Of a stretch of 64,000 bases of DNA, positions 33,809 through 46,254 are shown one piece after another. The notes beneath the pieces are model-generated. The model saw only the letters and a list, made by a program, of their open reading frames with translations, did no database searches and was not told the DNA's origin. This stretch comes from Emydura subglobosa (lineage: Eukaryota > Chordata > Testudines > Chelidae), in the NCBI GenBank assembly GCA_007922225.1, contig ML679970.1:18774290-18838289 (forward strand), in the 5' to 3' direction. Each line of letters opens with the position of its first letter. The first letter of the stretch is position 1. Position numbers and translations under genes: made by a program.

Positions 33809-34654
33809 TCACCGGAGGCGCAGGTAGGACGGGATGGAGTAGTTGAAGAGCAAGTAATCCATTTTGTATAAATTAAAGAGTTTCCTTTGGTAGAAGGGGC
33901 TGATGTCCTCAAAGAACTGGGCTGTCATGTCATCCGTGGTCCTGGCAGTCTTGGCTGAAGAGGGGAACGTGACGCTGGCCTCGGCCCCGACCAGCTGCAG
34001 GACATAGTTGGCATCCTCGGCCAGCGTCTCATACTTGCCCACCACATCGTAATGGATGATGCAGGGGTGGCAGAGCGAGTGCACCCGTTCCCAGTGCTCG
34101 TTGAAGGGCTCCTCGAGCTGCGTGCGCGGGTCCAGCAGGTAGTAGACGAACTCCTTGAAGTGCACGTCGTCGCCACGCTCCAGGGCCTCGGCGCTGGGCT
34201 GGTGCCGGTGCCGGCGGATGATCTTGGTGCCGTAGCGCTTGTGGAAGGCCGTGTTGTAGCTGCGGGTGAACTTGTTGCGGTAGGCCGAGACCAGGCGCTC
34301 GAAGGGCTCCCGCACGAAGATGAACTTGAGGTAGTTGCGCAGGCGATGGTTGATCTCGGGAGTGCTGTACTCAGCGAGGGTGCGCAGGTTGGACGAGACG
34401 TGGGCCTCGTTGGCTGGGATGTCCAGAGGATCCCGGTACTTGCCCTGCCCAGTCAGAACCATCATGACTCGCTTCCAGTTGGTGCAGGCCACCTTGGGCA
34501 CATAGCAGTAGAGCAGCCCATGCGCATCATCCACCACCAGGTGGCGCAGGTCGTCGGGCGTCAGGAGGCGCCGCTTGCGGGTGTAGCGGCTGCAAACGCT
34601 GTTCAACAGGTCCCGCCGCTGCTGGTGAGTGGCCTGCAGGGACGACCCCTCAAA
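33809..34654 (-). CDS. CHST13: CHST13, terminal coding exon (chondroitin 4-O-sulfotransferase)
   Basis: 281 codons and a TGA stop, phase 0 at the acceptor (minus strand ...gtctccccag). The enzyme moves sulfate from PAPS to position 4 of GalNAc in chondroitin, in the Golgi lumen. The 5'-phosphosulfate-binding loop is [14 protein letters not shown] (about residue 50 of this exon) and the 3'-phosphate-binding site is [16 protein letters not shown] (about residue 113). EEPFNEHWE and LCHPC are family-wide. A possible N-glycan site is NYS near the C-terminus. The end, [20 protein letters not shown], fits CHST13 better than CHST11, its closest paralogue. Joined to the exon at 43110 it gives 308 residues, leaving about 33 for the anchor exon. 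The exon is CpG-rich compared with its surroundings. Confidence 0.92.
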   Translation of the reverse strand, partial: FEGSSLQATHQQRRDLLNSVCSRYTRKRRLLTPDDLRHLVVDDAHGLLYCYVPKVACTNWKRVMMVLTGQGKYRDPLDIPANEAHVSSNLRTLAEYSTPEINHRLRNYLKFIFVREPFERLVSAYRNKFTRSYNTAFHKRYGTKIIRRHRHQPSAEALERGDDVHFKEFVYYLLDPRTQLEEPFNEHWERVHSLCHPCIIHYDVVGKYETLAEDANYVLQLVGAEASVTFPSSAKTARTTDDMTAQFFEDISPFYQRKLFNLYKMDYLLFNYSIPSYLRLR

Positions 34655-34793
34655 CTGGGGAGACACAAGAGGGAAAGCATCACTGCCTGTCTGAAATTAG
34701 CACGGGGCTGGCCTCCAGCCAGATGCACTGTTCACTCAGGGAATCAGGGCATGAAGTCCACGTTTGCTCCCTGCTGTAGCGTTACTTGCTTAT

Positions 34794-34911
34794 AGGGTGG
34801 CCAGGTGTCCCGATTTTATAGGGACAGTCCCGCTATTTGGGACTTTGTCTTATATAGGTGCCTTTTACCCCCACCTTGTCCCAATTTTTCACACTTGCTC
34901 TCTGGTCACCC
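34794..34911. mobile_element. Small MITE, about 118 bp
   Basis: Ends agggtggccaggtgtcccg and tctggtcaccc are imperfect inverted repeats around an AT-rich centre with the repeated word 'gggac'. This short element type is common in reptile genomes; superfamily not assigned. Confidence 0.6.
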
Positions 34912-37900
34912 GACATGCTTCCCCCCCTCCCCAGCACAGCTGTGGAATGCACCTAGGTGGGTTTTTTGCCTTAGCATTGAGCGTTGATTGCTGTGATGCA
35001 CTTGACACATAGAGCCGGTGGGGAAAGGGGGAGTGGCAGCAAATACACAGAGCGAGAGCTCATGAAAAAGGGAGCAAAGAGAGAAAGTCTACTTTAAAAG
35101 TGCCTATACTACATACACCCTGAGTACACGCTGGCCACCTGTGCGAGCACAGATAAAGGGATCAGGAGGGAGGCTCCTTCTCTCTAATACAAGGCATTGG
35201 CTTCTCTTTGGTGAGGGAAAAATTAAATTGAACTGAATCGCCTGCAGAGGAAAAGCCGTGCATGTAGGCGGAGATTTTCAAAGGGCCAAAGGGCAGCCAG
35301 GCAGCCCTCCATTGAAAGTTAAAGGGAATTGGGCACACAAGCCTCACCTGTATCTTTGGAAACCTCTCCTTAAAACATAAGGAGTGGGGGCGCAGAGGAA
35401 ACTTTGTGGACACCAACTACAAATCCTTCCATACCAGCCTTGCTTAGAAGCCTGCCCATGCAGCCTCCCGTGGGATGGCATCTGGGGGCAGGCTCAGTTG
35501 GAATCTCCTGGGGGGCTGGGGATTTCCAGGGGGCCATCAACACACGGGTCACCTCCCATGTCAGGGGCAATTCTGGCAGCTGGGCCAGGAATTGGATTCA
35601 AGTGCTCGTTTTCAGAGGTGTGTGGGGAGCAGCAGGGAACGGGGAGGTGTAAGGAGCGGCTTCCATGTCCCACGTTTTCTCAATGGCGCTGTCATGAGCC
35701 CCGCGTCACCCAGCTTTGTCAGCACCACCTGCTCCCTAGGCGGGGGTCCTTGGGTTTTGTGGCAGGGACCATTATAGTGCAGGGAGCCGGGGAACGGCCA
35801 GCCTCCGGCGCACCCTTGGGGCTGGCAGCTGGGATGGAAGGCGCACCCCTTCCTTGCAGGAGGAGTGAAGGTAAGTGGCAGCTGGGAACAGGGGCTGCCT
35901 GCATGGGCTGCGGGCGGGCGGCAGCGTGACCCACAGAGCGGTTTGCTGTGAAGGCAGAGACTGTCCCGAGGCCTCTCCCGGCCCTAGCACAGGAGGCGAA
36001 GAGGGGGCCTTGGCACTAGTCCCGCAGTGGGGGATAGGCACCTTTGAGGGCCTCCTGCAGGGCAGAGGGGAGCAGAGAACCCCAGACGACGAGGTGGGAA
36101 GGCCAGGGGTGGATCAGAGGCTGCTGTCGCATAAAACCAGACAGCATCAACCTAGTTGAAAAAGCCATTATGCTAAGCAGGCCTTGGATTGGCAACAGCC
36201 ACAGTTCCCCTGACTGCAGGGGCGGGGGGGTGGGGGTGTGAGACATGCCTTGGCCTCAGTGGTCCCTTCTCACATTATTCTCCTGTGGCAGCAGACGAGG
36301 AGAGTGGAGAGCAGATGCCCCTGAGTCGTCTCAACCCCTCCCCCCTTTTTCTCCAGCTCAGCCTCTGTAGCTGGGGGAGGTGGGGGTCCCACAAGCGTCA
36401 GGACATGATCGTGATCACAAACTTGTCTTGAGATGCTTCCAGGAACCCAAGGCACGCCCCCTCCCCCTTGCCCCCACGCTGCATTCCTTTCTGCCTGAGC
36501 TGGCTTGGCAGAGGGCAGCACGTGGCCCAGGCTGGCTTGAGCAGGGCAAGTTCAGTCACTGGCGTCTCAGAGCTCCTAATCAGGGGCTCCCCCCACCATT
36601 GCACTGAGCAGCTGCCAGGCAGGGTAAGGGCACCCCTCTCCCCCTCCTCCAGTGCCACATTCCCGAGGCCAGCACAGCCCCCCTCTGCATGCAAGCAGAC
36701 GGCTCCGGTTTCAGGCAGCCCACGAGTGCAAATTCTGCAGCTTCATTTACATTTTCTTTCTCATCCCCCAAGTCTTTGTTTCCTCCTCTCCTCCCCTCCC
36801 CCAGCCTCCTCTCTCACCAGCTCTTGTATCCACTGCTTTGCTAAAAGCCAAGCAGAGATCTCTCTGGCCCTCAATCCCGGGTAAAGACCCCTCCCCCCAA
36901 AAAAAACTTTGGGTAAGATCAGAGCCAACTTCACAGCTACCCTCCAGCTCTGGACCAGAGCAGAGCTGCCACTCTGAAGCTGAAAGACCCCAGACAATGA
37001 GGAAGTTTGGATCTGGACCTGTAGCAAGGGCCCCCTCTCTCACAGGAACATCCCAAGCCACTGGGAACCCTGCGCATTCAAAGGGAAGCCACTGCTGCTA
37101 AGCCAGCAGGACGAGATCCTCTCCTGCCCACCCACTCCCATCAATGCTGGCAGAGAGGCTGCCGACAATGCCTCTGGCTTCTTGGTACCACTCGGGGCTG
37201 GTGCTGGCCCTGTAAGGGAAACTTCCAGGCTGGCCCCAGCGTGTTACCAACCCACAGGTTCTGAGGACAGTTACCTACCACCTCTCCCACTGCTAAGAGA
37301 TGAGAAACCTCTCGTTTTTGTGTAGCTGTTACTTTAACATGATGCTGGCGCCTATGTCACAAGCAGAGGGTTTCTTCCACTTGGGGCTTTGCTCTTCCAG
37401 CCAGGTACCACGCTGTCTAGGGGAAATGACTGCCCGCCGTCCTACTTCTGTAGCCTAGGATTCGCTCTGCTTTCCCTTCACCCCCCTCTGTTCCTGCAAA
37501 TGTCACCCCCACAACCACAGCGAGGGGTGGATGTTCCACAGGCCCGGGAACAACTCCCAGGGCTTGGTATTTGAATTGGGCTCCCTCTGAACTGTCCTGT
37601 GCAGTGCAAATATCTCGTCCTTGTCAACAAGGCCCTACAGCTCCTTGCTCGCCTGGGGTCGCTTATCACATCCTTCTGCCTCCCCTCCTCCTCATCAATA
37701 ATGCTTCAGAGGATGTTATTCCATTTCTCCCACAACCATCTCCAGCAATTTCTCCATGCCATCCCCATGCATGGAACATCCTTCCAGTTACTGCTCTCCA
37801 AGGCCTCTCAGGGGTCCACCAGAACCGGTGTAACAGCACGATGGCAAACTGCTCCTTTTCTGCTGAGGGTGCCCAAGAGGGGAGAGCATGGGACGCCGCA

Positions 37901-38289
37901 GGCCACGCCTGAGGTGCAGCGGAGCTGGGTAGGGACGCTGGACCGCACTAACAGGAGCAGCAGACTCGAGGTGCTTCAGCTAAGATGGGGGAGAGCCCCT
38001 GGACTGGAATAGGAGGGTGCTGGAGGTCAGGACAGAGGGGCATTGGCAGAGGTATGCAGGGAAAGCTTGCACAACAACCGTCCCATTTGATGAACCTGTG
38101 CCTTATTCTTTGTGGGGCTCCAGATGTTTTCCCCAATATTTGTGGACCTTAACAACTCAAGAAAGAAAAAGGCTGTCCTAAAATCGTTCCATCCCTGTAA
38201 TCAGGTTCTGGCTGGATGGGATCATAACCCTCTCAGCCCAGCTCTCAACTCATGGAGAGAGAACCTGTCTCATGAGTAAGGATAAGATT

Positions 38290-38815
38290 ATGTCACGGAA
38301 TCTGAGACTTCCTGCAACCTCCACGACATTTTCTGCTTCAGCTGGGGGGAAGGAGGGCAAGAGCCGTCAGAAACTGGGGGGCCCGGTGGCTCCCTGCCTC
38401 CCAGGGGCCGCATGTGGCCAGGGAATTTACAGGAGCTCCCTGCCACCAGGGACAACGTCCCCAGAGCTCCCTGCCACCATGGGTGGCTCCTGGAGCTCAG
38501 AGCTGCCATGAACAGTGGAGGGGACTCCAGAGCGGCAGCGGGGTGGTCTCCACAGCTCTGAGCTGCTGCAGGTGGAGGGGTCCCCCACAGCTCCAAGCCA
38601 CAGGCCCCATTGGATGGGGGGGGGGGCCTCCAGCTCCCAGTCTCTGCAGGCAGTGGGTGGGGGGGAATCCTGCCATGCTGTTCTCATCCCCACTCTATGC
38701 CGCCCCCCCTCCTCCCCAGCCAGCCCCATTTTGTCATAGCTAGTCATTTCTAGTAAAAGTCAGGGAGAGGTCACAGCTTCCATGAAGTTTTGTTTATTGC
38801 CCATGACAATAGGCC
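38290..38815. repeat. GC-rich dispersed repeat with internal subrepeats
   Basis: Outer words 'tatgtcacggaatctgaga' and 'tagtaaaagtcagggagag' ... 'tgtttattgcccatgacaa' suggest a DNA-transposon fragment. Inside, the unit 'gagctccctgccacca' appears at 38432 and 38464 with degenerate copies after it, an old minisatellite. Three G-runs lie near 38620-38670. Open frames here are products of the repeat. Confidence 0.5.
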
Positions 38816-39304
38816 GTTTGTTTAGCCCAGGCTACCTGCATGGACCCCCAGCCAGCCAGCCACTGGCATCTGTCACTCCCCGTAAGGTTCACGTGGGTCC
38901 GCCTTAGACTGAGCAGGAAGAACTGTGGAGATAGCGCTTTGCAAGATGGCAGCTTTCTAAACACAGCAGCACTTTGGAACCCAGAGCCCAATACAAACCT
39001 TCCATCCCATTGCTGTGTTGCATTCAGGGTCCCACCTTGAAACCCACAGATTCATCACTACAGTTGCAGCGTGAGTCAGAGGGGCAGGAAGCTTTCACTG
39101 GAAAGAACTCACCCCCACTACAGCCCAGAAACTCGGTAGATGTTTATGTGGGTACCATTTAGGCAGCTGAAACCACATCTAACCTCCCTGCTCAAAGCCA
39201 TAGTCAGCAGGCCCCATACTAATTGTAAACTAAAGGAGGGCTAAAATAAAGTATCCTTTGTCTGCTAGTCACTCATTGTTTTCTCCCAACAGGGAAATAA
39301 TTGG

Positions 39305-39390
39305 CCAGATCCTGAGCAGGTGTAAACGGCCACAGTAGCTACTGCTGCCAGTGGAGCTATGACAATTTACACCAGCTGAGGTTCTGCCCC
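39305..39390. repeat. Decayed palindromic MITE
   Basis: 'ccagatcctgagcaggtgta' at the left and 'tttacaccagctgaggttct' at the right pair as an inverted repeat around a short centre. Confidence 0.5.
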
Positions 39391-41639
39391 ACTGTACCTG
39401 CCTGGCTACTTGGAGTCACACCAATAACATCTTGCTAGGGATGTTACAGATATGGCTGAAGAGGCATTTTCATTCTTAGCCCTGAATTTCAAACAGCTGT
39501 AACATCCTGAAAACAATCACCCTCTGGTTTGAAATTTCTCTCACGTGGTCTAGCTCCGAGGGATTTTTTTTTTAAAGTTTGTAGTGAAAACAGTAAAGCG
39601 TGCCTCATGCTATAGCACAGTTATTCACGTGCTTTCTCTGCACTTGCTCAAAACCCTGGTGGATGACTAGAATGTGCATGCCCAGCAACACAGACATGCA
39701 GCGGCAGTTACGCAGTTACCCAGTGGAGTCAGTGCACATCTTGTATTTATCTCAGTGCAAAACTGCTGCCTTCTGTTCCCTTTTTTAAAAAAACCAGTGA
39801 CATTAAATATCAGTTTTTAAAAAGATAAACTACATCCCTGCAGCACGATGTCTGCATGCACCAGAGCCAATGTAATTCAGCCACATTAAGGCATAAAAGC
39901 TATTGCCCAGGCATAAAAGGGATTCATTGTTGTGAGAACACAACTGCCTTTCCTGGAGTTGTGTCCATATTCATTCTCACCACTAATGCTGCACAATGGA
40001 ATCGCGGGGCTGAATTTGATTTCAGAAGAATGAGTTTTCGGCAGTCCCACACACACCTCAGAGATCAACACACTGAGGATAACAGGGATAGCTCTTTCCA
40101 GATCGCCAATGCCTCCAGGCTCCGTGGCTGCTGGCAGTTTGTCAGCCATGTGACAGAGTACAACCTACCGAGTCTGGAGCTCTGGCCCAGAGCTGAGTTG
40201 TGAGGAGGGGCTGATACCCATTTGTCCTGAGTGACAGTCCTGCCCCGTGACGGTGCTTTTATGGGATACGTGGGCCTTTGTGACGTGAGCTGGTGTCATG
40301 ACATCTCAACCCAGTGTCATGGTGCCACAGTGCCACACAGACCCAACTGGGGGCACTTTAAGGGGCTCACTGGCTGGGCAGTTGGAAAACCAGGGCTCTC
40401 CTAGGGAACAGGGGACTGAGTGGAGAGCCCTGCTGGGGATTATGACATTCAGGGGAAATGGCTCTGTTGTGGCCCCTTTCTGACATGTGCTCTGCTTGGG
40501 CGTCATGGAGAGGAAGGTCAATGGAAAAACATCACAATGAGCAGCAGATCCCCGCTCAGCAGCACAGATCCAGAAGTTGGTGCCTCAGTTTCTGGGTCAG
40601 CTGTGGCTAACAGCACCTCCAGGGACCTCTGAGCGACACCCCCACAAGCCAATGCATGGAGTCGCTTTGTCAGGCTCCGGCGAGAGCTGTGGCTAGCCCT
40701 GCATATTTGTGGAATGCTTCGGAGAACCCTTGAATGAGTGGTAGACCCCACAGGATTCCCTCAAGGCCTTCCCCCAGCTCCCATCATCAGAACACACTCC
40801 CTCTCTGCTCTGTGCTGCTGCTCCTGCCCCATGGAGGGTGGGAGTATTGTCCCCTCGTTCTAAAACCTTTTACCTGGATTTCAAACATAAAAGATTAAAG
40901 AACAATTTAAAGCATGCAAGCCCCTGACAGCGACAATCGAGCGCCCACGCCAGGGGAGAGTGGGGAGACCTGTCCCTCCCTCCTCTGCTATCTTGGGCCA
41001 CTTGGATTCTGCGCAGGCTACAGGAGCCAGGCCTGCTTGCCAGAAGCCTGCCTGCATTCTCCCTTCGCAGGCAGCCAGGAACCCTGGGCTGTGCAGTGAA
41101 AGGACCAAGCTCCATTCATTCTTCCCCTCTGCAAATCGCCTGGAAAGTCAACAGCGCTCAGACAGGAAGCCAAAGGGGAGGCATGTGCTGAATGCTGAGT
41201 TGGTCTTTGGCAGCCTCTGCTACTGACCTACTTGCCAGCCACTCAGAAGGCAGGGGCCCAGACTGCCTGTCCGGGAAGATGGGAAGCAGGTACAGAGCTC
41301 TGGGTTGGTCAGGTCAGCTTAACCCTTCCCTGGTGAGGACTAGGGTGACAGTGGCCCTGCATTTTCCAGGCTTGGTGGGGAGACGGGTCCCAGCAAAGTT
41401 TCAGAAATGGCATTTGGTGTCCGCACAACGTCCTCCTGCTCTGATACGTGGGTCTGGCCTTCCAGCCACACAGTTATAGGCAGTAGCCACATGGCCTAGT
41501 TTCCAGTGGGATGTTGGCCATCTGAACAGGAGGCCAGGTGGGGGGGGAGGGGGGGCGCTTCCTTCTTAAGGCTTCTCTGGCTGTAAGAGACAGTGTTAAG
41601 CAAGACAGGACTGTTACCCTGTGTTTACTGTACCTGTTT

Positions 41640-41765
41640 TAGCTCCTGAGGATCTCAAAGCACTTTACAAGGGTGAAAGAATTAAACCGCTGCACCCTTA
41701 TCTTCAGACAGGTGACAACACCTCCCCAAGGACCCAGGAGAAGCCAAGCCAGGACTTCCAGCCCT
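41640..41765 (-). repeat. MIR-like SINE fragment
   Basis: 'ggatctcaaagcactttaca', 'ttatcttcagacaggtgaca' and 'aagccaggacttccagccc' follow the reverse-complement SINE order. Confidence 0.4.
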
Positions 41766-42152
41766 TTGCCTTAAGCAACATGAGTGTCCTTCCTCTAGGA
41801 TGCATCACTGCTCTAGATTTCTACCAGAGATCTCTAGAGGCTGCGTTCCCTGGCAGGACAGGCTGGACCATTGCACGGAAAGGCTGCTTGCCGTCTGTTA
41901 CTACAGTCCAGGGAAAAAGCTCCCCCTGCATATCTTGGTCGGAAAATCTACGCTGACTCAAAGACAGGGCTCCCCAATTCAACTGTTAGCTTAATGACTG
42001 CCCCTATGGGCCCAAGCCAATCAATTGATGATGTTAACATGGCTATAAACCCGGGTAGAGACAGATGGAGTTGTGTGAGTGGCTGCATTTCTCTTTTGCG
42101 AAGGCTCAGAGGGTAGCAATGGGCAGCTGCTTATCTGCCCAGGTGCTCTCTT

Positions 42153-42195
42153 ATGTGTGTGTGTGGGGGTGGGGGTGTGTGTGTGTGGGGGGGGG
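42153..42195. repeat. (GT)n with G-runs
   Basis: GTGTGTGTG alternating with GGGGGT blocks and a final nine-G run. Confidence 0.8.
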
Positions 42196-42404
42196 AAATC
42201 ATGGGGTTCCATTCCATTCTACCTTGTTCAGTACGTACGTGGGCCATGGGGGAAATGCTCTGGGGTTCTCCATACATGGATTACACTCAGCTGTCCCTTC
42301 CAACTGACGTGCCTGGCACCGTTCATCATCTTATCTAGTGACCTGCAGGGATTAGGGCTGGACTGGAGATGAGACGGCTGCAACACAGTCCAAAGATGAC
42401 TGTG

Positions 42405-42480
42405 GTTTACATAGGCTGTAGACTCTTCAAGGCAGGGACCATCTTCCTATTCTGTTTGTACAGTGCTTAGCACAATGGTG
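42405..42480 (+). repeat. L3/CR1-like 3' tail
   Basis: 'gtagactcttcaaggcaggg' then 'tctgtttgtacagtgcttag' and 'cacaatggtgcccta', same family as at 430-550. Confidence 0.6.
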
Positions 42481-42589
42481 CCCTATTCGGTTATCATCTT
42501 GGAAAACACGGCAGTGGGGAACTCAAGATGGTCAGGGACGCAACCCCATGCTCTAGGTGTTGGACTGCCAGAAGCTGGGAGTGAACGAC

Positions 42590-42720
42590 GGGGTGGATCA
42601 CTCAAAATTGCCCTGTTCTGTTCATTTCTTCTGATGCATCTGGCACTGGCCACTGGCAGAGACAAAATACTGGGCTAGTTGGCCATTGGTCTGAGCCAGC
42701 ATGACCGTTCTTGCATTCAG
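42590..42720 (+). repeat. Old CR1/L3-like 3' end
   Basis: 'attgccctgttctgttcatt', 'ggcactggccactggcagag' and 'tactgggctagttggccatt' give the plus-strand form of the CR1-type 3' end. Confidence 0.6.
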
Positions 42721-43109
42721 CCGGAGAGGACTATGCCCACCTTTTGTGCTGCAGAATTTGCTTAGAAACCCTCCGCTAGAGCATCCTTGTTGGATTCTCA
42801 GCTACTGTACCTCAGCCTTGCTGTGCCAGGCCAAAGGCTAATGAAACTGCTGGACATAAGTAGCAGCAGGGGCCAAGGGTGCTTTTGATCATCGGCAATT
42901 ATCCAGAAGGTTGTGACCTCTTTCAGATGCTACAGAGCCTCGATGCAGCGATCCAGGCCCTTGAGTCAGGTTATTAAAGCAAAGCACTCTGCGTGGGGCT
43001 GCAATTTAAGGACACACAAAATGTCATTAAATAAACAGATCAATTCCCACCAAACCCTCCCAGCTCCCCCCCCTTCAGATCCCTCGTTTTACTCCTCAAG
43101 TTCACCCAC

Positions 43110-43192
43110 CTGGTCACTGTCGTAAAGTGCCTGGAGTGGGCTTCGGCCGGACTTGCCATGCCAGCTGGTCCCCAGAATCCTATCCTCCGCAG
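43110..43192 (-). CDS. CHST13: CHST13, second-last coding exon
   Basis: An 83-bp exon, too short to show as an open frame by itself. On the minus strand the acceptor is ...cccttcag and the donor gtgggt. Two bases finish a split codon, then 27 codons follow, ending GKSGRSPLQALYDSDQ, phase 0, which joins directly to [14 protein letters not shown] of the last exon. RSPLQ-LY is the stem motif shared by CHST11 and CHST13 just after the membrane anchor. Phase, splice sites and family motif agree. The preceding exon, which should give the start codon and type II Golgi anchor of about 33 residues, was not found up to the end of the window. Confidence 0.88.
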
Positions 43193-44089
43193 CTGAAGGG
43201 TGGGAGAGAAGAAAGCAGAGCATTTTACTTCCCTTGCTCCTGCCTCTGGGGTACTCTCTGAAAAACATCTTTATTTGGTCTTGAGATGCTATGATGGGGA
43301 GAAAAGAACTCCCAGGTTAAATAAGGGTTGGTGTCCCCTTCCACTTAGGCCTATTCCACTTCTCACACTGGACTAGCAACTTGTCCCTTTCAACCACCCT
43401 GTGTGTGATTGATTGGGAAAGGTGGTCACCTCTGGGCTAGGAGTTACTGGATTCAAGTCCCACATCACATATTGACAGGTGTCAATGTGCTACTTGCTGC
43501 TGCCCACATGTGGGACTTCTACATGCAGATCCAGGTCTGTATATGGCCCTACACACCACTTGAAAGTTCTAGGGCCAGCTCATGGTTAAATACAATCTAC
43601 ATAACTTCAGTAAATTGGCCATCCCTGGGGCGTCTCAGCACCCCATGGTACAAGGCAACATGCAAGTATTCATAAAATTCAGACAGATGTGTGATTTTTA
43701 AGTTATACCCTTATGCCTGTTCTTCATAACATCTGAATTATCGAAAGTTTTCAGAACGCTAACATTTTCAAAGTTTATTTTTCACCATTAATGCTGTGTG
43801 GTGTTTTTGTTTATTTTCTGAGTTTCACTAAATTTGGAAAGCCTGGTCAGTTTCATTTTGTTTCTTCTAGTCAGTTCCACTTTCTGGCTCCCATATACTA
43901 GCAAAATGTTGCAAGTGTTTGGACTGAAAACACTTCATGGGTCATGTTTAAATCCAAAGAAAATACTATTGACATGGAATTTAAGGAAATACATATATAT
44001 TTGCCAAATATTTCTGCCAATAAACAAAACCTAAGTTTGGAAGACAAACAATTCGTGCATGTTCTTTTAAAATAATAAACCACAAATAA

Positions 44090-44335
44090 AAGGCAATTGC
44101 ATTTCACAGTTTTAGTAGCAACTGCCCCATGTGGACAGGCGAAATACCACTGCCTGCTGGGCTGGGTCAATGAGGGAATTACTTAACAGAAGGTAACAGA
44201 GAGCAAGGGTGGCTTCCTGATTCCCAACCGTTATTTCACAAGAGGTCAGGGTGTAACAGCATTTGTGCTAGGCAGTGATAAGGGAGAGATCCAAGGCATA
44301 CATATCCAGGCTCAGTCACTTGCTAATGAATAGGG
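44090..44335. repeat. Unnamed dispersed repeat, copy A
   Basis: Shares a run of matching words with 46255-46540: 'gaattacttaacagaaggta' against 'ggagttactcaacaggagat', 'aaccgttatttcacaag' against 'taaccgttaccccacaag', and 'ccaggctcagtcacttgc' against 'ccaggctcagtcatttgc'. Both copies lie in the same direction. I do not recognise the family and see no open frame. Confidence 0.6.
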
Positions 44336-46230
44336 AAGCTGTCAAGATACTTAATTGGTATTAATCTGTTTTCATTCTTACTTGCTGTGTTTAAAAATTG
44401 CTCTAGTGTTTGAAACTAAAGTCTCCTGAAACTATAGCCCTCCTGCTCAGTTTTTATTTCCCTCTCTATTACATGGATACACTGATTTTGTCTGCAGGAC
44501 CGTTCAAACTGGTGTCAGACTCCAGGATAGATCCTACACAACGGTTGTGTTATTCCAGTCTCCAAAGCAACTGGAGATAGTGAGGAAAGGTTTTCATTTA
44601 CAAGAATAATGAAGTTTCTAGCCCTTAGAGTTGTGAGTAAAACCTTCCAAATGTGAGTTGGTGCAGTGCTGTTTGCCTGAGTCTGTTGACAGCCTGAAAC
44701 AGCTATAAAGGAAGAGTGAGATATTGTTTATCTCAGTTGATGTTAACTCTGAAGCCTAATGTCATCAATTTAAACTTGCGCATGGTTAACCATTTAAACT
44801 GCTGGTTGGTGCAGCAGAAACATCCAGCTCATGCATTTATCCACAGCCGATGATGGATACATCATCAGTTTAAAAAACTGCACTGCTATAAATGGTGGCA
44901 CCCCAGACTGCGCTGTCCTATTTGTCTTCCCCCATCTGGCATCTAGAATGCCCCACTCCCTGCCTGGGGGACGAAGGTTAAACCTGGGGAGTGGAGAAAG
45001 CTTCCCTTGGGTATTCTACTCTCTGGCCACCAGGGGACATGGTAATTGTTGCTCATCCTCCCCCTCTCTGGTCAGTGCAGCAGGGAGCTGAAAAGGGAGG
45101 CAGAGATAATGTTCAGGGGGAGGGGGAGCAAGACAGAACTGATCAGGGGCCTGGAGAGAAAGGAGATGGTCTGCTCCACGCACCCACTTCCCTCCTTAGG
45201 CCTCGAAAGGAAAGGGAGAGAGCGGACCAAGAGTACCTGGGGGAGATCAATCCCCTTAAATTCAAGTCACCCCTACCCCAGGAAAGAAGAGGGGAGGAGG
45301 GGCCAAAAGGCAGATAGAGAGAGAGGTAAGCAGAGAAAGGAAGAAAGATGGGGGGGTGGCGGGAGGTAGCCGGAGGTGCGTCTGGGGGGTGCCCTGCATC
45401 ATTGTATCCAGTGAGTGATGCTAAATGCAACAGCTAATTCTCCTAACACAGAAGCAAATCCAGCTCTGGCAGAAGTCAGGGTAACCCCCCGGTACCCTGT
45501 CAAGGGCAGCTTCTCTGGCTTATGCTGGACTGAAAGTGGTCCTAAAAAGAGTTTAGTTACTGCTAAAGATGGATTCAAACCAAAACCTTGATTCCAAATC
45601 CCCTCAGATTTTGGGGAGAGATAAAAGAGAGGTAACAGTTTAGATTAGAAACCCCTCCCCTCCGGCAAAAAAAATCCCCAACCATCAGGCCCCTGTTTTC
45701 CAATTCCAGTTGGGACCTGTGAAAATTTCATGGGCTCACCTGATGTGATGAGTTTTCTGCCTCTTTTGGCCAAAATCTCCCCAGATCTGGCTGTTGTTGA
45801 ATAAGAACGCCACTGCTGAGTCAGCCTGAATCCCAAACAGCCTGATGCAAACCCAGTCAGTGGCGCTACTCAAGTGAAAACGGGTGGCAGGATCGGGCCC
45901 GAAAGGACATCACTGGGCAGTGCGCTGTGCACTCAATGCTGCACGTGGCCCTGACTCTGTGGCCTCCTACAAAGTCTTGTTAATACTGTCACTTGGCCCT
46001 CTCCGTAATTTGAGGGCACCCCAAATATTTCAGCAGCCCTACACTGCAGGACGCAGGTTATGATCACTGCAGGGACATTTGAAAATGCAAAGAGAACATA
46101 TCTCATGGAGATCAAAGCAAATACCATGAAAAGAATTCTACTAATATTGGGGTTGATAAATACACCTATTTTCAGCAAGCTAATTTGGGGTCTAAGCTAC
46201 CCAACTGTAGTCCTTTTGGAATAGAGCTTG

Positions 46231-46254
46231 AGAGTGAGAGAGAGAGAGAGAGAG
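46231..46254. repeat. (GA)n microsatellite
   Basis: GAGAGA run directly before copy B of the unnamed repeat. Confidence 0.85.

Larger units (their letters stand above)
34655..43109 (-). other. CHST13 intron (8.5 kb)
   Basis: Intron between the two visible exons. It holds a small MITE (34794), a GC-rich repeat (38290-38815), palindromic and SINE fragments and an L3 tail. The GC-rich stretch 35380-38000 has many overlapping open frames but none with a recognisable domain or consistent splice sites. 39400-41630 and 41760-42400 show nothing recognised except the GT tract. Confidence 0.7.

Noticed and set aside
34052..34795. 247-codon open frame on + opposite CHST13
   Set aside because: It is the antisense shadow of the GC-rich CHST13 exon; composition forces an open frame and no domain is visible.
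35384..38000. Cluster of open frames (up to 181 codons) in GC-rich DNA
   Set aside because: Both strands are open at the same places, as expected from GC bias; no conserved motif, no consistent splice signals, and the region is a CHST13 intron.
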